From: Desulfosarcina sp. BuS5
GTDB taxonomy: Bacteria; Desulfobacterota; Desulfobacteria; Desulfobacterales; BuS5
DNA: 64,000 bases
Direction: 5' to 3'
Assembly (NCBI RefSeq): GCF_028752835.1
Contig: NZ_CP087952.1
Span: 3,098,501-3,162,500, forward strand
Shown here: positions 36,995 to 46,999 of the stretch, piece by piece
How the letters are laid out: each line of letters starts with the position of its first letter
Position numbering within the stretch: position 1 is the first letter of the stretch
The notes under the pieces: model-generated
The model's input: only the letters and a program-made list of their open reading frames with translations
Databases searched by the model: none
Told to the model about the DNA's origin: nothing
Made by a program: the position numbers and the translations under genes

Positions 36995-37437
36995 TTTTTG
37001 TATCCCAAAGTGGCTAAAAGCTCGGCTTCCGCCGCTATTTTATTGTTTACGCTTGCAAATCCTTTCATCCTGAAGGTCGTTTTTCTTTGACGCAGAATTT
37101 CCACATCTAATATCAACTGATCCCCGGGGAGAACCGGTTTCCTGAATTTTACCTTGTCGACCCCCATGAAATACATAAGCATTTGACCTTTTTCTTTTGA
37201 GGTGGATTTGAGACCGAGTACTCCCCCTGCCTGGGCCATGGCTTCTAATATCAGCACGCCCGGCATGATAGGCTCCACGGGAAAATGACCCTGGAAAAAA
37301 GGTTCATTTATGGTCACATTTTTTAATGCCTTGATTGTCTTTCCTTTTTCGAGTTCAAGGATTCTGTCAACGAGCAGAAAGGGATACCTATGCGGGAGTG
37401 AATTCATAATTTCCAGAATATCATATGTTTCATCCAT
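36991..37437 (-). CDS. fabZ: 3-hydroxyacyl-ACP dehydratase FabZ
   Basis: I start at the ATG at 37437 (MDETYDILEIM) because GGTGGAG lies six bases before it; the GTG at 37449 is inside that site. The hotdog-fold enzyme shows the catalytic His in LPHRYPFLLVDRIL and Glu in GHFPVEPIMPGVLILEAMAQAGG. It dehydrates 3-hydroxyacyl-ACP in fatty acid elongation and competes with LpxA and LpxD for the same substrate, which explains the conserved gene order. Confidence 0.94.
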   Translation of the reverse strand: MDETYDILEIMNSLPHRYPFLLVDRILELEKGKTIKALKNVTINEPFFQGHFPVEPIMPGVLILEAMAQAGGVLGLKSTSKEKGQMLMYFMGVDKVKFRKPVLPGDQLILDVEILRQRKTTFRMKGFASVNNKIAAEAELLATLGYKK

Positions 37438-37451
37438 TTTTTTCTCCACCG

Positions 37452-38492
37452 TCAGTTTTTCTCAATCTTTTTGAGTCTCTTTTCAATATCAATCAGCTTC
37501 TTTTTCAGTTCCGGCAATTTTGGTAGTATATTGTGAACCTTTAACCACAGCCTGTGAGGCATTTCAGGCGCTCCCGATACAATAGAACCATCAGGCACCG
37601 GTTTTGCTATTCCGGCCTTGGGACCGATGGTTACATTATCTCCAATTTTCAGATGTCCGGCCAGACCGGCCTGTCCGGCCAGAATGGCGTTTTTACCTAT
37701 GGTTGTGCTCCCTGATATTCCAACCTGGGCAACTATAACAGAATTTTCACCGATAACGACATTATGGGCGATATGAACCATATTATCGGTTTTAACCCCC
37801 TGTTTTATTAGCGTTTCTCCAAAAGTACCGCGGTCGATAGTGTTGCCGGCGCCTATTTCCACGTCATCTTCTATTCTGGCAATGCCGGTATGGGTAATTT
37901 TATGATACTTTACGCCGTCAGGGGCAAAACCGAATCCATCACTCCCTATTATAGAGCCGGCATGGATTATGATCCTGCTGCCAATTCTGCAGCGATCATA
38001 AATAGTTACATTCGGATAAATTTTGACATCATCGCCGATGGTAACATCATCACCTATAACTACGCCTGGGTGCAGGATGACCCTGTCTCCTAAAGTAACG
38101 TTTTTTCCTATAACGGCAAAAGGGCCTATCAATGTGTCAAGGCCGCATTTCAAATTTTCTCCTATCCGTGCATCCGCACTGATCCCTTTGTTGTTTTTGG
38201 TAAAATAACCGGGATTGGAAGGAGGATAAAAAAGCGATAGTATTTTGGTAAATGCAACATTGGGATTATCTACCAAAACAAGTTCTTTTTCCGATGCCTG
38301 AAATTTTTTGGGGACAATGACAGCCCCCGCACGGGTCTGGTCAATCTTTTTTAAAAGCTTAGGATTACCGGCAAATGTTATTTCGTTAGTTTGTGCGTTT
38401 TCAAAGGGGGCTGCTCCACAAATAATTTTTGAAGGATCACCCTGGATTTCGCCGCCTATTAATCCGGCTATATCTTTGATAGATATTTTCAT
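37452..38492 (-). CDS. lpxD: UDP-3-O-acylglucosamine N-acyltransferase
   Basis: A 346-aa trimeric beta-helix enzyme that adds the N-linked acyl chain in lipid A synthesis. It has an N-terminal uridine-binding domain (~1-100), many hexapeptide repeats, and the catalytic His segment MVHIAHNVVIGENSV (~235-250). It ends with a C-terminal helix rich in Lys. It directly follows skp with no gap and precedes fabZ by about 15 bp. Confidence 0.95.
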   Translation of the reverse strand: MKISIKDIAGLIGGEIQGDPSKIICGAAPFENAQTNEITFAGNPKLLKKIDQTRAGAVIVPKKFQASEKELVLVDNPNVAFTKILSLFYPPSNPGYFTKNNKGISADARIGENLKCGLDTLIGPFAVIGKNVTLGDRVILHPGVVIGDDVTIGDDVKIYPNVTIYDRCRIGSRIIIHAGSIIGSDGFGFAPDGVKYHKITHTGIARIEDDVEIGAGNTIDRGTFGETLIKQGVKTDNMVHIAHNVVIGENSVIVAQVGISGSTTIGKNAILAGQAGLAGHLKIGDNVTIGPKAGIAKPVPDGSIVSGAPEMPHRLWLKVHNILPKLPELKKKLIDIEKRLKKIEKN

Positions 38493-39038
38493 TTATTTAC
38501 TTTTTTTAATGTTTTCTTTGGCGGTTTGATCGTTGTATATTTTTATTATTTTATCTGTTATTTCAATTGAATCAGGTGAATATAAAACACCGGCAGTATT
38601 TTTTTCAACTATAAGAAGGTACCCTTCTTTTTTTCCTATATCCTTTGCAAGCTTAACAATATCTTTCTGAATCTTCAAAACAAGCTTGCTGTTGGTTTCA
38701 TTAAGTTCTGTTTTGTATTTTTTTTCAAGCGATTTGAAGTCATTTACTTTTATTCTGAATTCCCGTTCTTTTTCATCGCGCACCTCCTTACTCATTACAA
38801 GGCTTTCACGATCGAATTTTTTTTTCATTTCCTCGATTTCAGCGCCTTTTGTTTTAAGGGTTTTCTCCATTTTTTTGCCCTTCTCATTGATCTTGGCTTG
38901 AGCTGCTTTGCCGGCGCTTGAGTTTTGGATAATTTTTTGAAAATCGACTACACCAATCTTGGCCACATCGGCAGCTTCAGAAGAAACGGCAAGAAAGAAG
39001 AAAAGAAAACTTACGAAAATTATTATCCTGTTTTGCAT
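38493..39038 (-). CDS. skp: OmpH/Skp periplasmic chaperone
   Basis: I start at the ATG at 39038 with GGAGG seven bases upstream. The longer frame to 39107 would run into bamA. The product is about 181 aa, with a signal peptide (MQNRIIIFVSFLFFFLAVSSEA) and then KIGVVDFQKIIQNSSAGKAA and a long charged coiled-coil typical of Skp. It holds unfolded outer-membrane proteins in the periplasm and passes them to BamA, which is encoded just upstream. Confidence 0.9.
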   Translation of the reverse strand: MQNRIIIFVSFLFFFLAVSSEAADVAKIGVVDFQKIIQNSSAGKAAQAKINEKGKKMEKTLKTKGAEIEEMKKKFDRESLVMSKEVRDEKEREFRIKVNDFKSLEKKYKTELNETNSKLVLKIQKDIVKLAKDIGKKEGYLLIVEKNTAGVLYSPDSIEITDKIIKIYNDQTAKENIKKSK

Positions 39039-39060
39039 AGTAAATCCTCCGTTAATTAAT

Positions 39061-41712
39061 TTAGAAGGCTGAACCCATCGAGAATTCAAAGCCTCCGCTG
39101 CTTTCACCCTCTTTGGGGTGGATTACTTTTCCGTATTCTATACGTATCGGGCCCATGGGAGAGTTCCATCTGAAACCGAAACCGGCGCTTTTACGTAAAC
39201 TGCCCAGCCGGATAGGTTCGCCGTTATCATATAAATCGCCTGTGTCAAAAAAGAGCAGCCCGATAATTCCGGCATTGCCGAATAAAGGGAAGCGAAGCTC
39301 AAAATTGAACTGCACAAATTTAGTACCACCTATTTCCGACTCTTGACCAAAAGAATTCGTTGTTTTGGGGCTTAAGTCCTCCCAGTCAAAACCTCGCAGG
39401 GAATTGATTCCGCCTAGATAAAAACGCTCATAGTCCGGCAAATCTCCCCCGGTATTTCTCCATACAAAACCGGATTTACCATGTAAAAAGTATATAACTT
39501 TCCAGAATCCCGGTATATACCACCCTGTTTCAAGGCTGACTTTTGTAAATCCGATATTTCCTCCCAGCCCAGCGTACTGTATCTTGACACCATTCTCGGC
39601 TCCTTCCTGGGGGTTAAAGGTACTGTCCCTTGAATCGTATTTAATGCCTATGCTTACGCTGCTGGTAGTATTTTTCCCTTGAAGGTCCCACAGGGAATCC
39701 GAGGCATCATATTCTAAATCCTGGATATCTACAAGACTGAAAGAATAACCAAATGAAGCCCGGGTAAAATCGAAGATGGGATAACTTATTGTGAATCCGC
39801 CGCCTTGGGTATCTGTATCGTATGTATCATAGTTTTTTTCCCAATTATATAGATCTATACCGGCCGACAAGGGTATATCAAAAAGCCACGGCTCGGTAAA
39901 ATTTAAGATAAAGGCGGTGGTCCTTGAACCAAACTGCGCTTCCATAGACAGACGCTGGCCCTTGCCTAAAAAATTTCTTTGGGTAATGGAGCCGGTTGCA
40001 AAAACATTTTCTACGGTACTGAAGCCTCCGCCAAAAGTAAAGGAACCAGTCGGCTTTTCCGAGACATTGATGTCAAGGATCATCAGGTCGTTGTCGCTTC
40101 CTTTTTCCGTATTTACTTTAACTTCTTCAAAATACTCCAGCCTTTTCAGGTTGCGGATACCACGTTTCAGCCGATTTCCACTGTAAAGACCTCGCTCAAC
40201 GACCGGCAGTTCACGGCGTATTACCTTGTCCCTGGTTTTATTATTGCCGGTAATATTGATCCTTTCAAAATAGACGAGTTGCCCCTTTTCTACAATAAAT
40301 GTGATATTGACGATCAATTCATCCATATTTTTGCTAATTCGGGGTGATATTTCTGCATAAGCATAACCTGCGTCGTTATAGATATCTGTTAATGCCAATA
40401 TATCATCGCGTATCACACTGCGGTTATAATATGTCTCTTGAGTAATTTTTAAAACCGCGATGAGTTTCTCTTTTGGCAGTATGAGATCTCCATCCATATC
40501 AACTTTCCCAACTTTAAACCGCAAGCCTTCATTGATTTTGAATATGATATAAATACCATCCTCTTCAAATGTTACAAGAGGCTCTCCGACCCTGGCCTGG
40601 ATATATCCATTGTTATGATAAAAACTCTGAAGCCTGGCAACGTCCTGTTCCAGCTGATTCTCGTCAATGTTACCTGAACCTGTTAAGAATGAAAAAAATC
40701 CTTTTTTTTTGGTTTTGATTATTTTTTTTAATTGCTTTGCTTTATATATGTCATTTCCCTGGAATGTAATTTTTCTGATTAATACTTTTTTGCCCTCGTC
40801 TACTATTAATTCCAGCTCGGCCTGGTTTTGTTTCAAAGGATGAATTTTATATGTTATTTTAACGTTGTAATAATGCTTTTCCTTGTAAAGCACCTCAACT
40901 CTGGCTATGTCGCTACGGATTTGAAAAATGTTCAGGATAGAACCGATTTTCAGGCTCAAATTTTCCTTTATCTTCTCATCTTTAAAAACCAGGTTGCCGG
41001 TAATAGTAATTTTTTTAACAGTCGGTTTTTCTTTTAAATTGAATATTATAATTTTTCCATCAGCACTTTCTTCGGATTCTATGCGAATATCTTCAAAATA
41101 TCCCATCGCATAAATAGTCCTCAGGTCTTTTGTCAGACTTTTGGTAAGATATATATCACCGGGTTTAGTGGCAATTACTCTTTTTACGGCATCTGTTTCT
41201 ATGCGCTCGTTGCCTTTTACGAGTACCTGGGCGACTTTTTCTTTTTTAAACAGTTTCAGGCTGATATCGCCGGCAAGCTTTTCGACTGTTACGGGCAGGT
41301 TTTCTATGCCTTCTCCCCCTGCGGAAAAACTGCTTAAAGGCGTTTCACCGTATAAATCCATCATTTTTGCGGATAGGGAGAACTTTTGATCCGAGCCTGT
41401 AAAACTTCCCCAGACCACAAAATCGGCTCCGTATTTTATGCCTGCTTTTCTTATTTCATCTATGAGATCAAAATCATCTCCAGGGGAATAATCTATGGCT
41501 CCGGGCTTAACATCCGGTTCTATCATAATAGCGCCATCCTGTTTAAGATGGGCACTTATTACTTTAGAAATTTCACTGGTTAAATATAAAAGTTCTTCAC
41601 CGGCTTCAATTTCAAAAGGAAGAACAGCAACACGAACCGATTCCACGGAATATGAGGTGGCGGCAGAAAAGCAGATAATTACGATGACTATTAAAGCAAG
41701 CTGCTTTATCAT
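39061..41712 (-). CDS. bamA: Outer membrane assembly factor BamA with extra N-terminal domain
   Basis: This 883-aa protein has a signal peptide (IKQLALIVIVIICFSAATSYS), an N-terminal alpha/beta domain (~25-160, VRVAVLPFEIEAGEELLYL) resembling the TolB-N/CsgG-like fold, and five POTRA domains (~165-560). It ends in a 16-strand Omp85 barrel, with YERFYLGGINSLRGFDW and the C-terminal strand ending in Phe (GGFEFSMGSAF). It inserts beta-barrel proteins in the outer membrane. At about 880 aa it is longer than the E. coli protein (about 810) because of the extra domain. Confidence 0.94.
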   Translation of the reverse strand: MIKQLALIVIVIICFSAATSYSVESVRVAVLPFEIEAGEELLYLTSEISKVISAHLKQDGAIMIEPDVKPGAIDYSPGDDFDLIDEIRKAGIKYGADFVVWGSFTGSDQKFSLSAKMMDLYGETPLSSFSAGGEGIENLPVTVEKLAGDISLKLFKKEKVAQVLVKGNERIETDAVKRVIATKPGDIYLTKSLTKDLRTIYAMGYFEDIRIESEESADGKIIIFNLKEKPTVKKITITGNLVFKDEKIKENLSLKIGSILNIFQIRSDIARVEVLYKEKHYYNVKITYKIHPLKQNQAELELIVDEGKKVLIRKITFQGNDIYKAKQLKKIIKTKKKGFFSFLTGSGNIDENQLEQDVARLQSFYHNNGYIQARVGEPLVTFEEDGIYIIFKINEGLRFKVGKVDMDGDLILPKEKLIAVLKITQETYYNRSVIRDDILALTDIYNDAGYAYAEISPRISKNMDELIVNITFIVEKGQLVYFERINITGNNKTRDKVIRRELPVVERGLYSGNRLKRGIRNLKRLEYFEEVKVNTEKGSDNDLMILDINVSEKPTGSFTFGGGFSTVENVFATGSITQRNFLGKGQRLSMEAQFGSRTTAFILNFTEPWLFDIPLSAGIDLYNWEKNYDTYDTDTQGGGFTISYPIFDFTRASFGYSFSLVDIQDLEYDASDSLWDLQGKNTTSSVSIGIKYDSRDSTFNPQEGAENGVKIQYAGLGGNIGFTKVSLETGWYIPGFWKVIYFLHGKSGFVWRNTGGDLPDYERFYLGGINSLRGFDWEDLSPKTTNSFGQESEIGGTKFVQFNFELRFPLFGNAGIIGLLFFDTGDLYDNGEPIRLGSLRKSAGFGFRWNSPMGPIRIEYGKVIHPKEGESSGGFEFSMGSAF

Positions 41713-41727
41713 AAAAATTTCTATATA

Positions 41728-42450
41728 TTAAAGTCTCATGTGGCTATCCGAAAGCTGTCCATCTATAATAGTAACAACCTTGGACATGAATGAGGCGAGC
41801 TCGGAATTATGGGTCACAATAACCAGCGCCATTTCCAGTTCCCGGTTCAGTTCCATCAGCATCGAGTAAATCAGTTGACTGTTTTGCCTGTCAAGATTAC
41901 CGGTCGGCTCATCAGCCAAAAGAATTTCAGGTTTGAGGACAAGAGCCCTTGCCAGCGCAACTCTCTGCTGCTCACCGCCTGAAAGTTTACCTGAAGTGTG
42001 AAAGAGCCTGTCTTTAAGTCCAACCCGTAATAGGACATCTTCTGCTAACCGGTTGGCTGTTTTTTTATCCAGCCCATTGATAATGGCCGGCATCATTACA
42101 TTTTCAATAGCCGTGAATTCAGATAAAAGATGATGAAACTGAAAGACGAATCCTATGGATCTGTTTCTGAATTCAGCAAGATTCGTATCATTAAAGAGTA
42201 AAACATCGTTTCCTTGAAACAGAAGCGCGCCACTGTCCGGACGATCAAGAGTGCCTATTATATGCAGGAAAGTCGATTTTCCTATTCCCGATGAACCGAC
42301 TACAGCGATTGTTTCTCCCTTGCTAATGTTAAAATCGACATCTTTTAAAATAGTTATAGATGATCCGCTGTTGTTGTAACTTTTGCACAGATTGCGCGCG
42401 CTTATTAAAGCATCATCTTTTTTCCGGTGTCGGTTACAGCTGCTATCCAT
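41728..42450 (-). CDS. lolD: Lipoprotein-releasing system ATP-binding protein LolD
   Basis: The start at 42450 (MDSSCNRHRK) overlaps the lolC stop by 8 nt. The ABC ATPase shows Walker A GSSGIGKSTFL, signature LSGGEQQRVALARAL and Walker B EILLADEPTGNLD. With LolC/E it drives release of lipoproteins from the inner membrane to LolA. It lies 15 bp upstream of bamA. Confidence 0.93.
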   Translation of the reverse strand: MDSSCNRHRKKDDALISARNLCKSYNNSGSSITILKDVDFNISKGETIAVVGSSGIGKSTFLHIIGTLDRPDSGALLFQGNDVLLFNDTNLAEFRNRSIGFVFQFHHLLSEFTAIENVMMPAIINGLDKKTANRLAEDVLLRVGLKDRLFHTSGKLSGGEQQRVALARALVLKPEILLADEPTGNLDRQNSQLIYSMLMELNRELEMALVIVTHNSELASFMSKVVTIIDGQLSDSHMRL

Positions 42451-43693
42451 AACGGATAGCCTCAACAGGATTCTGTTTTGACGCCTGTTTTGCCGGATAG
42501 AGTGTCGATAAAAAAGAGATTACCAGGGAAGCTGCTGCTATCATAAGGACATCGAAAGGGGCAAGCTGAACAGGAAGGGTTGTAAAATAATATACATCGC
42601 CCGGAAGTTCGATGAATTTATAATGTTTAAGCGCCAGACAACCGGCAGTTCCCAGTATAATTCCCGACATGGTCCCGATTGCGCCTATGATCATTCCATG
42701 CAGCACAAAAATTTTTTTAATGCTTTTATCTGTTGCGCCCATTGCTTTTAAAATCGCAATATCCTTTCTCTTGCCCATAACCATCATAATCAGGGTGCTT
42801 GAAATGTTAAAAGCCGCAACAAGAACGATTAACGACAAAATGATAAACATGGCTTTTTTTTCGAGTTTCAGAGCCGAAAAAAGGTTATGGTTCATCTGCA
42901 TCCAATCCCTCGCCCAGAATGAGTCATCAGGATATTTGCTGTTAAGATTTTGAACAATTTTTTTGGCCATATTTCCAGCGTCATAGATATCTTTGACCCG
43001 GATACCGATTCCTGAAACAGCATCACCCATGCGCATAATCTTCTGAGCTTCACTGAGGTGAATATAGGCCAGGGAGGAATCATATTCATACATGCCGGAG
43101 TTGAAAAGGCCGTTGACCCGAAACAGCTTCATCAGCGGTATGTGTCCTATCGGTGAAAGCATACCTTTGGGTGATATAAGGTAAACAGCATTACCCTCCA
43201 TAACCCCAAGGATTCTGGCAAGATCTTTGCCTAATATTATACCGGGCTTGAAACCGGCTTTATCTTCCATGGAACCTGTTGTTAAACATTTTCGCAAGGC
43301 TGGTTTGCTAAAATTTTTTATCTCCCTGCTTTTCGATTCCGGATCTATCCCTCTTACGACTGCTCCTGATACTCCGGATGAGGATCGCAGCATAATCTGA
43401 GTATATACATAGGGTGAAGCTGTTTCTACACCGTCAATATTTTTTAACTCAGAGAGTATTTTCCTGAAATCTGTAAAGGGACGGCCATGGCGCATTAATA
43501 AAACGTGTGATTCGACTCCCAGGATCCTGGACCTGAAATCTGATTCCGCGCCTGTCATAACGGCAATCACTATAACAAGCGCCATTACTCCGATTGTAAT
43601 ACCGACCATGGAAAGTATGGTAATGAGAGAAATGAAAGCCTGTTTATGCTTGGTTCTGAGATAACGGCTGCAAATAAAAAATTCAAAGGGCAT
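42443..43693 (-). CDS. lolC: Lipoprotein-releasing system permease LolC/LolE
   Basis: The 416-aa inner-membrane protein has one N-terminal helix (RTKHKQAFISLITILSMVGI), a large periplasmic domain and three C-terminal helices (AMFIILSLIVLVAAFNISST onward). This is the FtsX/LolCE topology. Only one permease gene is present, as in many bacteria outside the gammaproteobacteria where a single LolF-like subunit forms a homodimer. It lies between lysS and lolD. Confidence 0.92.
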   Translation of the reverse strand: MPFEFFICSRYLRTKHKQAFISLITILSMVGITIGVMALVIVIAVMTGAESDFRSRILGVESHVLLMRHGRPFTDFRKILSELKNIDGVETASPYVYTQIMLRSSSGVSGAVVRGIDPESKSREIKNFSKPALRKCLTTGSMEDKAGFKPGIILGKDLARILGVMEGNAVYLISPKGMLSPIGHIPLMKLFRVNGLFNSGMYEYDSSLAYIHLSEAQKIMRMGDAVSGIGIRVKDIYDAGNMAKKIVQNLNSKYPDDSFWARDWMQMNHNLFSALKLEKKAMFIILSLIVLVAAFNISSTLIMMVMGKRKDIAILKAMGATDKSIKKIFVLHGMIIGAIGTMSGIILGTAGCLALKHYKFIELPGDVYYFTTLPVQLAPFDVLMIAAASLVISFLSTLYPAKQASKQNPVEAIRYG

Positions 43694-43730
43694 AAGTTAT
43701 GTGTTATTAACCGATTATCGTTATTTTCTT

Positions 43731-43839
43731 GCTATAGGTTTTAAGATAATGATTTTGGGAAGGCCAGAGGGAGAAAGGCGTATGATAATACTCCGACGAC
43801 CGATAACGCACCCAAAATCTTTATCTTAAAGCCTATAGC
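43731..43839. repeat. Miniature inverted-repeat element between lolC and lysS
   Basis: Arms 43731-43759 and 43811-43839 pair at 27 of 29 positions (GCTATAGG ... GATTTTGGG). The right arm includes the lysS stop codon (43833-43835). The 20 bases at 43798-43817 also occur inverted at the end of cca. At 109 bp it could be a MITE or a strong transcript hairpin. Confidence 0.85.
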
Positions 43840-45308
43840 GGCTTCATGTGCGGAAAAAGAATTACTTCACGAATTGAAGGTGAATCCGTGAGAAGCATGG
43901 TCAGCCTGTCAATCCCAATCCCTTCACCGGCTGTCGGGGGCATGCCGTATTCCAGGGCTTCAATATAGTCAGAATCCATATGGTGAGCTTCCTGGTCACC
44001 GGCTTCCCTTTCTGCAACCTGCTGCATAAAACGATTCTTCTGATCTTCGGGATCATTAAGCTCCGAAAAGCCGTTGGCAATTTCATATCCGGCGATAAAC
44101 AGCTCAAAGCGATCTGTAATATCCCGGTTTTTATCATTTTTTCTTGCAAGGGGTGATATTTCAACAGGATAACCGGTAATAAATGTCGGCTGAATCAATT
44201 GAGGTTCCACCAGAACGTCAAAGAGTTTTGTTATAATCTTGCCTATACTTCCCGCTTTTGAAATAGTTATGCCCTTAGAATGCGCATATTCGGTTAATCG
44301 CTCCCTGTTTTTTAAAATATCCGGATCGATACCACCAATTTCTTCCAGTGCCTTGAACAGAGTTATTCTGCGCCACTTTCCACTGAAATCAATAATATTG
44401 CCCTGGTATTCGATTTTTGTTGCTCCGGTTACATACAAAGCAATATTTGAGAACATCTCTTCAGTTAAATCCATCAAGTCTTCATAGGTGGAATAAGCCT
44501 GGTAGAATTCAAGCATTGTAAATTCAGGATTATGCCTGGTCGAGACCCCTTCATTTCTAAAATTTCTGTTTATTTCAAAAACGCGTTCAAATCCCGCCAC
44601 CACCAAGCGTTTCAGGTACAACTCCGGAGCGATGCGTAGAAAAAGATCTATTCCCAAAGCATTATGATGCGTCACAAAAGGTTCGGCTTCGGCTCCTCCT
44701 GGAAGGGGCTGCATCATGGGCGTTTCAACTTCAAGGAAATCTCGTTTCAGAAGATATGAACGAACAGATTCGATTATACGTGATCTTTTTACAAAAATAT
44801 CCCGTACATCGGCATTCATTAGCAGATCAATGTAGCGTTGGCGGTAACGTTTTTCAGGATCTTTCAGACCGTGAAATTTTTCAGGCAAAGGCCTCAGGGC
44901 TTTACTGAGCAGTTTTAATGCCGTAGCCAGAATGGTCCACTCGCCTGTTTTTGTTTTAAAGACCCATCCTTCTAAACCAATAAAATCACCGATATCGAGT
45001 TTTTTGAAAAGATCGTAAGTCTCTGCTCCAACCTTGTCTTTTCTGACGTAAGCCTGCATCTGACCTGTGCGGTCCCGAAACCTTATAAAGGCCGATTTGC
45101 CGAAGCTGTTGATCGCCATCATGCGACCTGCCGTAACAAAAACAGGTCCCGAATCATCGATTGAGTCGGGGTTTGCATCTATATGCTTCCTGATGTCGAT
45201 TATGTCATGTACCACATTAAAATCATTTGGAAAAAGGTCGATACCCTTTTTTTGAATTTCCAGCAGTTTTTCCTTGCGCTGCTCTATAATCGTATTGGTT
45301 TTATTCAT
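43833..45308 (-). CDS. lysS: Lysyl-tRNA synthetase, class II
   Basis: This 491-aa enzyme has an N-terminal OB-fold anticodon domain (~55-160) and a class II catalytic core. Motif 2 reads FEINRNFRNEGVSTRHNPEF and motif 3 is in GEGIGIDRLTMLL. It charges tRNA-Lys. The C-terminus (ILFPHMKPL) ends inside the right arm of the inverted-repeat element, whose TAG serves as the stop. The natural family ends at about the same place, so little or nothing is lost. Confidence 0.95.
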   Translation of the reverse strand: MNKTNTIIEQRKEKLLEIQKKGIDLFPNDFNVVHDIIDIRKHIDANPDSIDDSGPVFVTAGRMMAINSFGKSAFIRFRDRTGQMQAYVRKDKVGAETYDLFKKLDIGDFIGLEGWVFKTKTGEWTILATALKLLSKALRPLPEKFHGLKDPEKRYRQRYIDLLMNADVRDIFVKRSRIIESVRSYLLKRDFLEVETPMMQPLPGGAEAEPFVTHHNALGIDLFLRIAPELYLKRLVVAGFERVFEINRNFRNEGVSTRHNPEFTMLEFYQAYSTYEDLMDLTEEMFSNIALYVTGATKIEYQGNIIDFSGKWRRITLFKALEEIGGIDPDILKNRERLTEYAHSKGITISKAGSIGKIITKLFDVLVEPQLIQPTFITGYPVEISPLARKNDKNRDITDRFELFIAGYEIANGFSELNDPEDQKNRFMQQVAEREAGDQEAHHMDSDYIEALEYGMPPTAGEGIGIDRLTMLLTDSPSIREVILFPHMKPL

Positions 45309-45841
45309 ATTTATTAGTTTATCTGCAAAAATATATTATTTGTTTGGTTTTGTATTTTAATCAACCGTTAACCGTCAATCGGGAACGGCTACAAAATATT
45401 GTCAAATCAGAATAAATGGCAAACTCTTTTGCTAACTTATTCGCAGATATGTGTCAAGGGTAAGTTGTCGGGGCGCAGGGCTATTACATCAAAATTTGGC
45501 ATGATTTGTGATTTTAAATAAATCAATAGGTTACAAATACAACTTCAAAAACAAGCACTGATAAGCAGCCATCTGTATTGCGTAACTATTTGATTTTTAA
45601 GGGTCTAAATTTTTAACGCAATTGCCCTAAACGTGTCGGTCTCCTGCGCCAAAAGCTTCAACATAATTTCTATAGAGTCAAAACTGGGGTGTCTAAATCC
45701 CCATAATTAGCTTGCTCAGGATTTGGCCCCCCCCCTTCAGAATATAAGTTATGTATGTCAATTTGCTCCATTTATAAACAAAGCATTAACATGTTGATAA
45801 TACCCATTATTTATATTTGAATGTGGTTAAACAAATGCTTA
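45309..45841. other. Gene-free spacer between lysS and transposase relic
   Basis: No gene or family similarity is seen. It holds a C9 run at about 45729-45737 and short inverted stretches near 45361-45395. It probably contains the lysS promoter, but I could not identify boxes with confidence. Confidence 0.5.
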
Positions 45842-46611
45842 TTAAGCTGCGGCACGGTTATTATATTCGGCATTATTGGGCGCATAAGGTTGTTTTGTAA
45901 ACTTATTTACGGGCCCACCTAATTGTTCAAAATTTGCTGTAATATCAGTTACATCTTTTGATTTTTCATCATTTTTTGGCACCGGTAGAAGAGTTAAACC
46001 ACAGTCAAACTCAGTTGACAAACTATCTGTAAGGCTTCCGGGGGTTGGTAAAATTTTTCGGCGCTGCCGAGTTAAAGACAACAACTTATTTTCAACTTCC
46101 TGTTGTTCCTTTACTGTAACGCCCATTGCCATCCGAACGGATTCTCTATTCACAGATCCGCAAAAAGCCGGTAAACGAAGTGCAATTCGGTTTGCATCTT
46201 TTACTTCTCCTGTACCATGTGTTTTACCAAGTCCAAACAGGGATTCAATATTATCAGAACAAATAGGCATTCCAGTATTGCCCATGCCCAATGATTCAGC
46301 GACTATTAATTGTTTTTCCATCCAGGTAATAAAACCGATACGTACTTGAGAGCTTTGAGGGATATTTTTTAAAAGTTCTTTGCACTCTTTGTAGGTTTTC
46401 ATATTCAAGCCTTGAGCTTTAAGAATTTCCCGGCTTTTTAAAAGAGGAGATGCATCACGAAGAAATCGCTTGATAAACTGTTTATATTCAGGAAGTTTAC
46501 CAAGATAATTCCTAAGTTTTGAAACTACAGAGCCCTTTGAAACTCGCCCCCGTGGTGAGTGCTTAAGAACCATTTCAGCCCATTTCACCATTCGATGAAT
46601 ATTCATGAATC
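45842..46611 (-). pseudogene. C-terminal fragment of a transposase-like gene
   Basis: A frame of about 255 residues with the stretch CSDNIESLFGLGKTHGTGEV (~120-140), which has the form of the final acidic segment of a DDE transposase, and downstream LRLPAFCGSVNRES. The frame continues without a stop into the IS66-like terminal repeat at 46612, so the visible start (ATG at 46606) is not a natural N-terminus. The 5' half is absent on the far side of the IS, so it was deleted. The family is not certain. The fragment is not expected to be functional. Confidence 0.6.
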
Positions 46612-46999
46612 GTAACCGTTCACGGGTATAAATGCCCCCTTTAAATATTGGAATGGCAGGAAATGGTTGGGCCTATGAATAAACGGTATATAGTATCGCT
46701 GTCTTCAAGGATGAAAAAATTTTAGGGATATACTACTACGCCTACCGATTCATCTTTGATGAGGATGTTGGATTATAAAGAGACAAAAAAAGAAATTCTT
46801 GCATTTGATCACTACTTAGGAAATCTCGTTCTCATTTCATGATCAGTGTAAGAATAAGCGCATCACCTATGATTGTCCTCTGCGAAATATACACGGAATA
46901 TTCGAAATCAGTGGCCAGTCGATCACGCAGTGGCGGAATGTCAAATCAACTCCAGGTTTTTTAATAGACTGATTCCGAGGGATTCCTATCGTAAATTCA

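Noticed and set aside
45729-45737. C9 run as a phase-variation tract
   Set aside because: It lies in a gene-free spacer with no promoter or start codon it could control.
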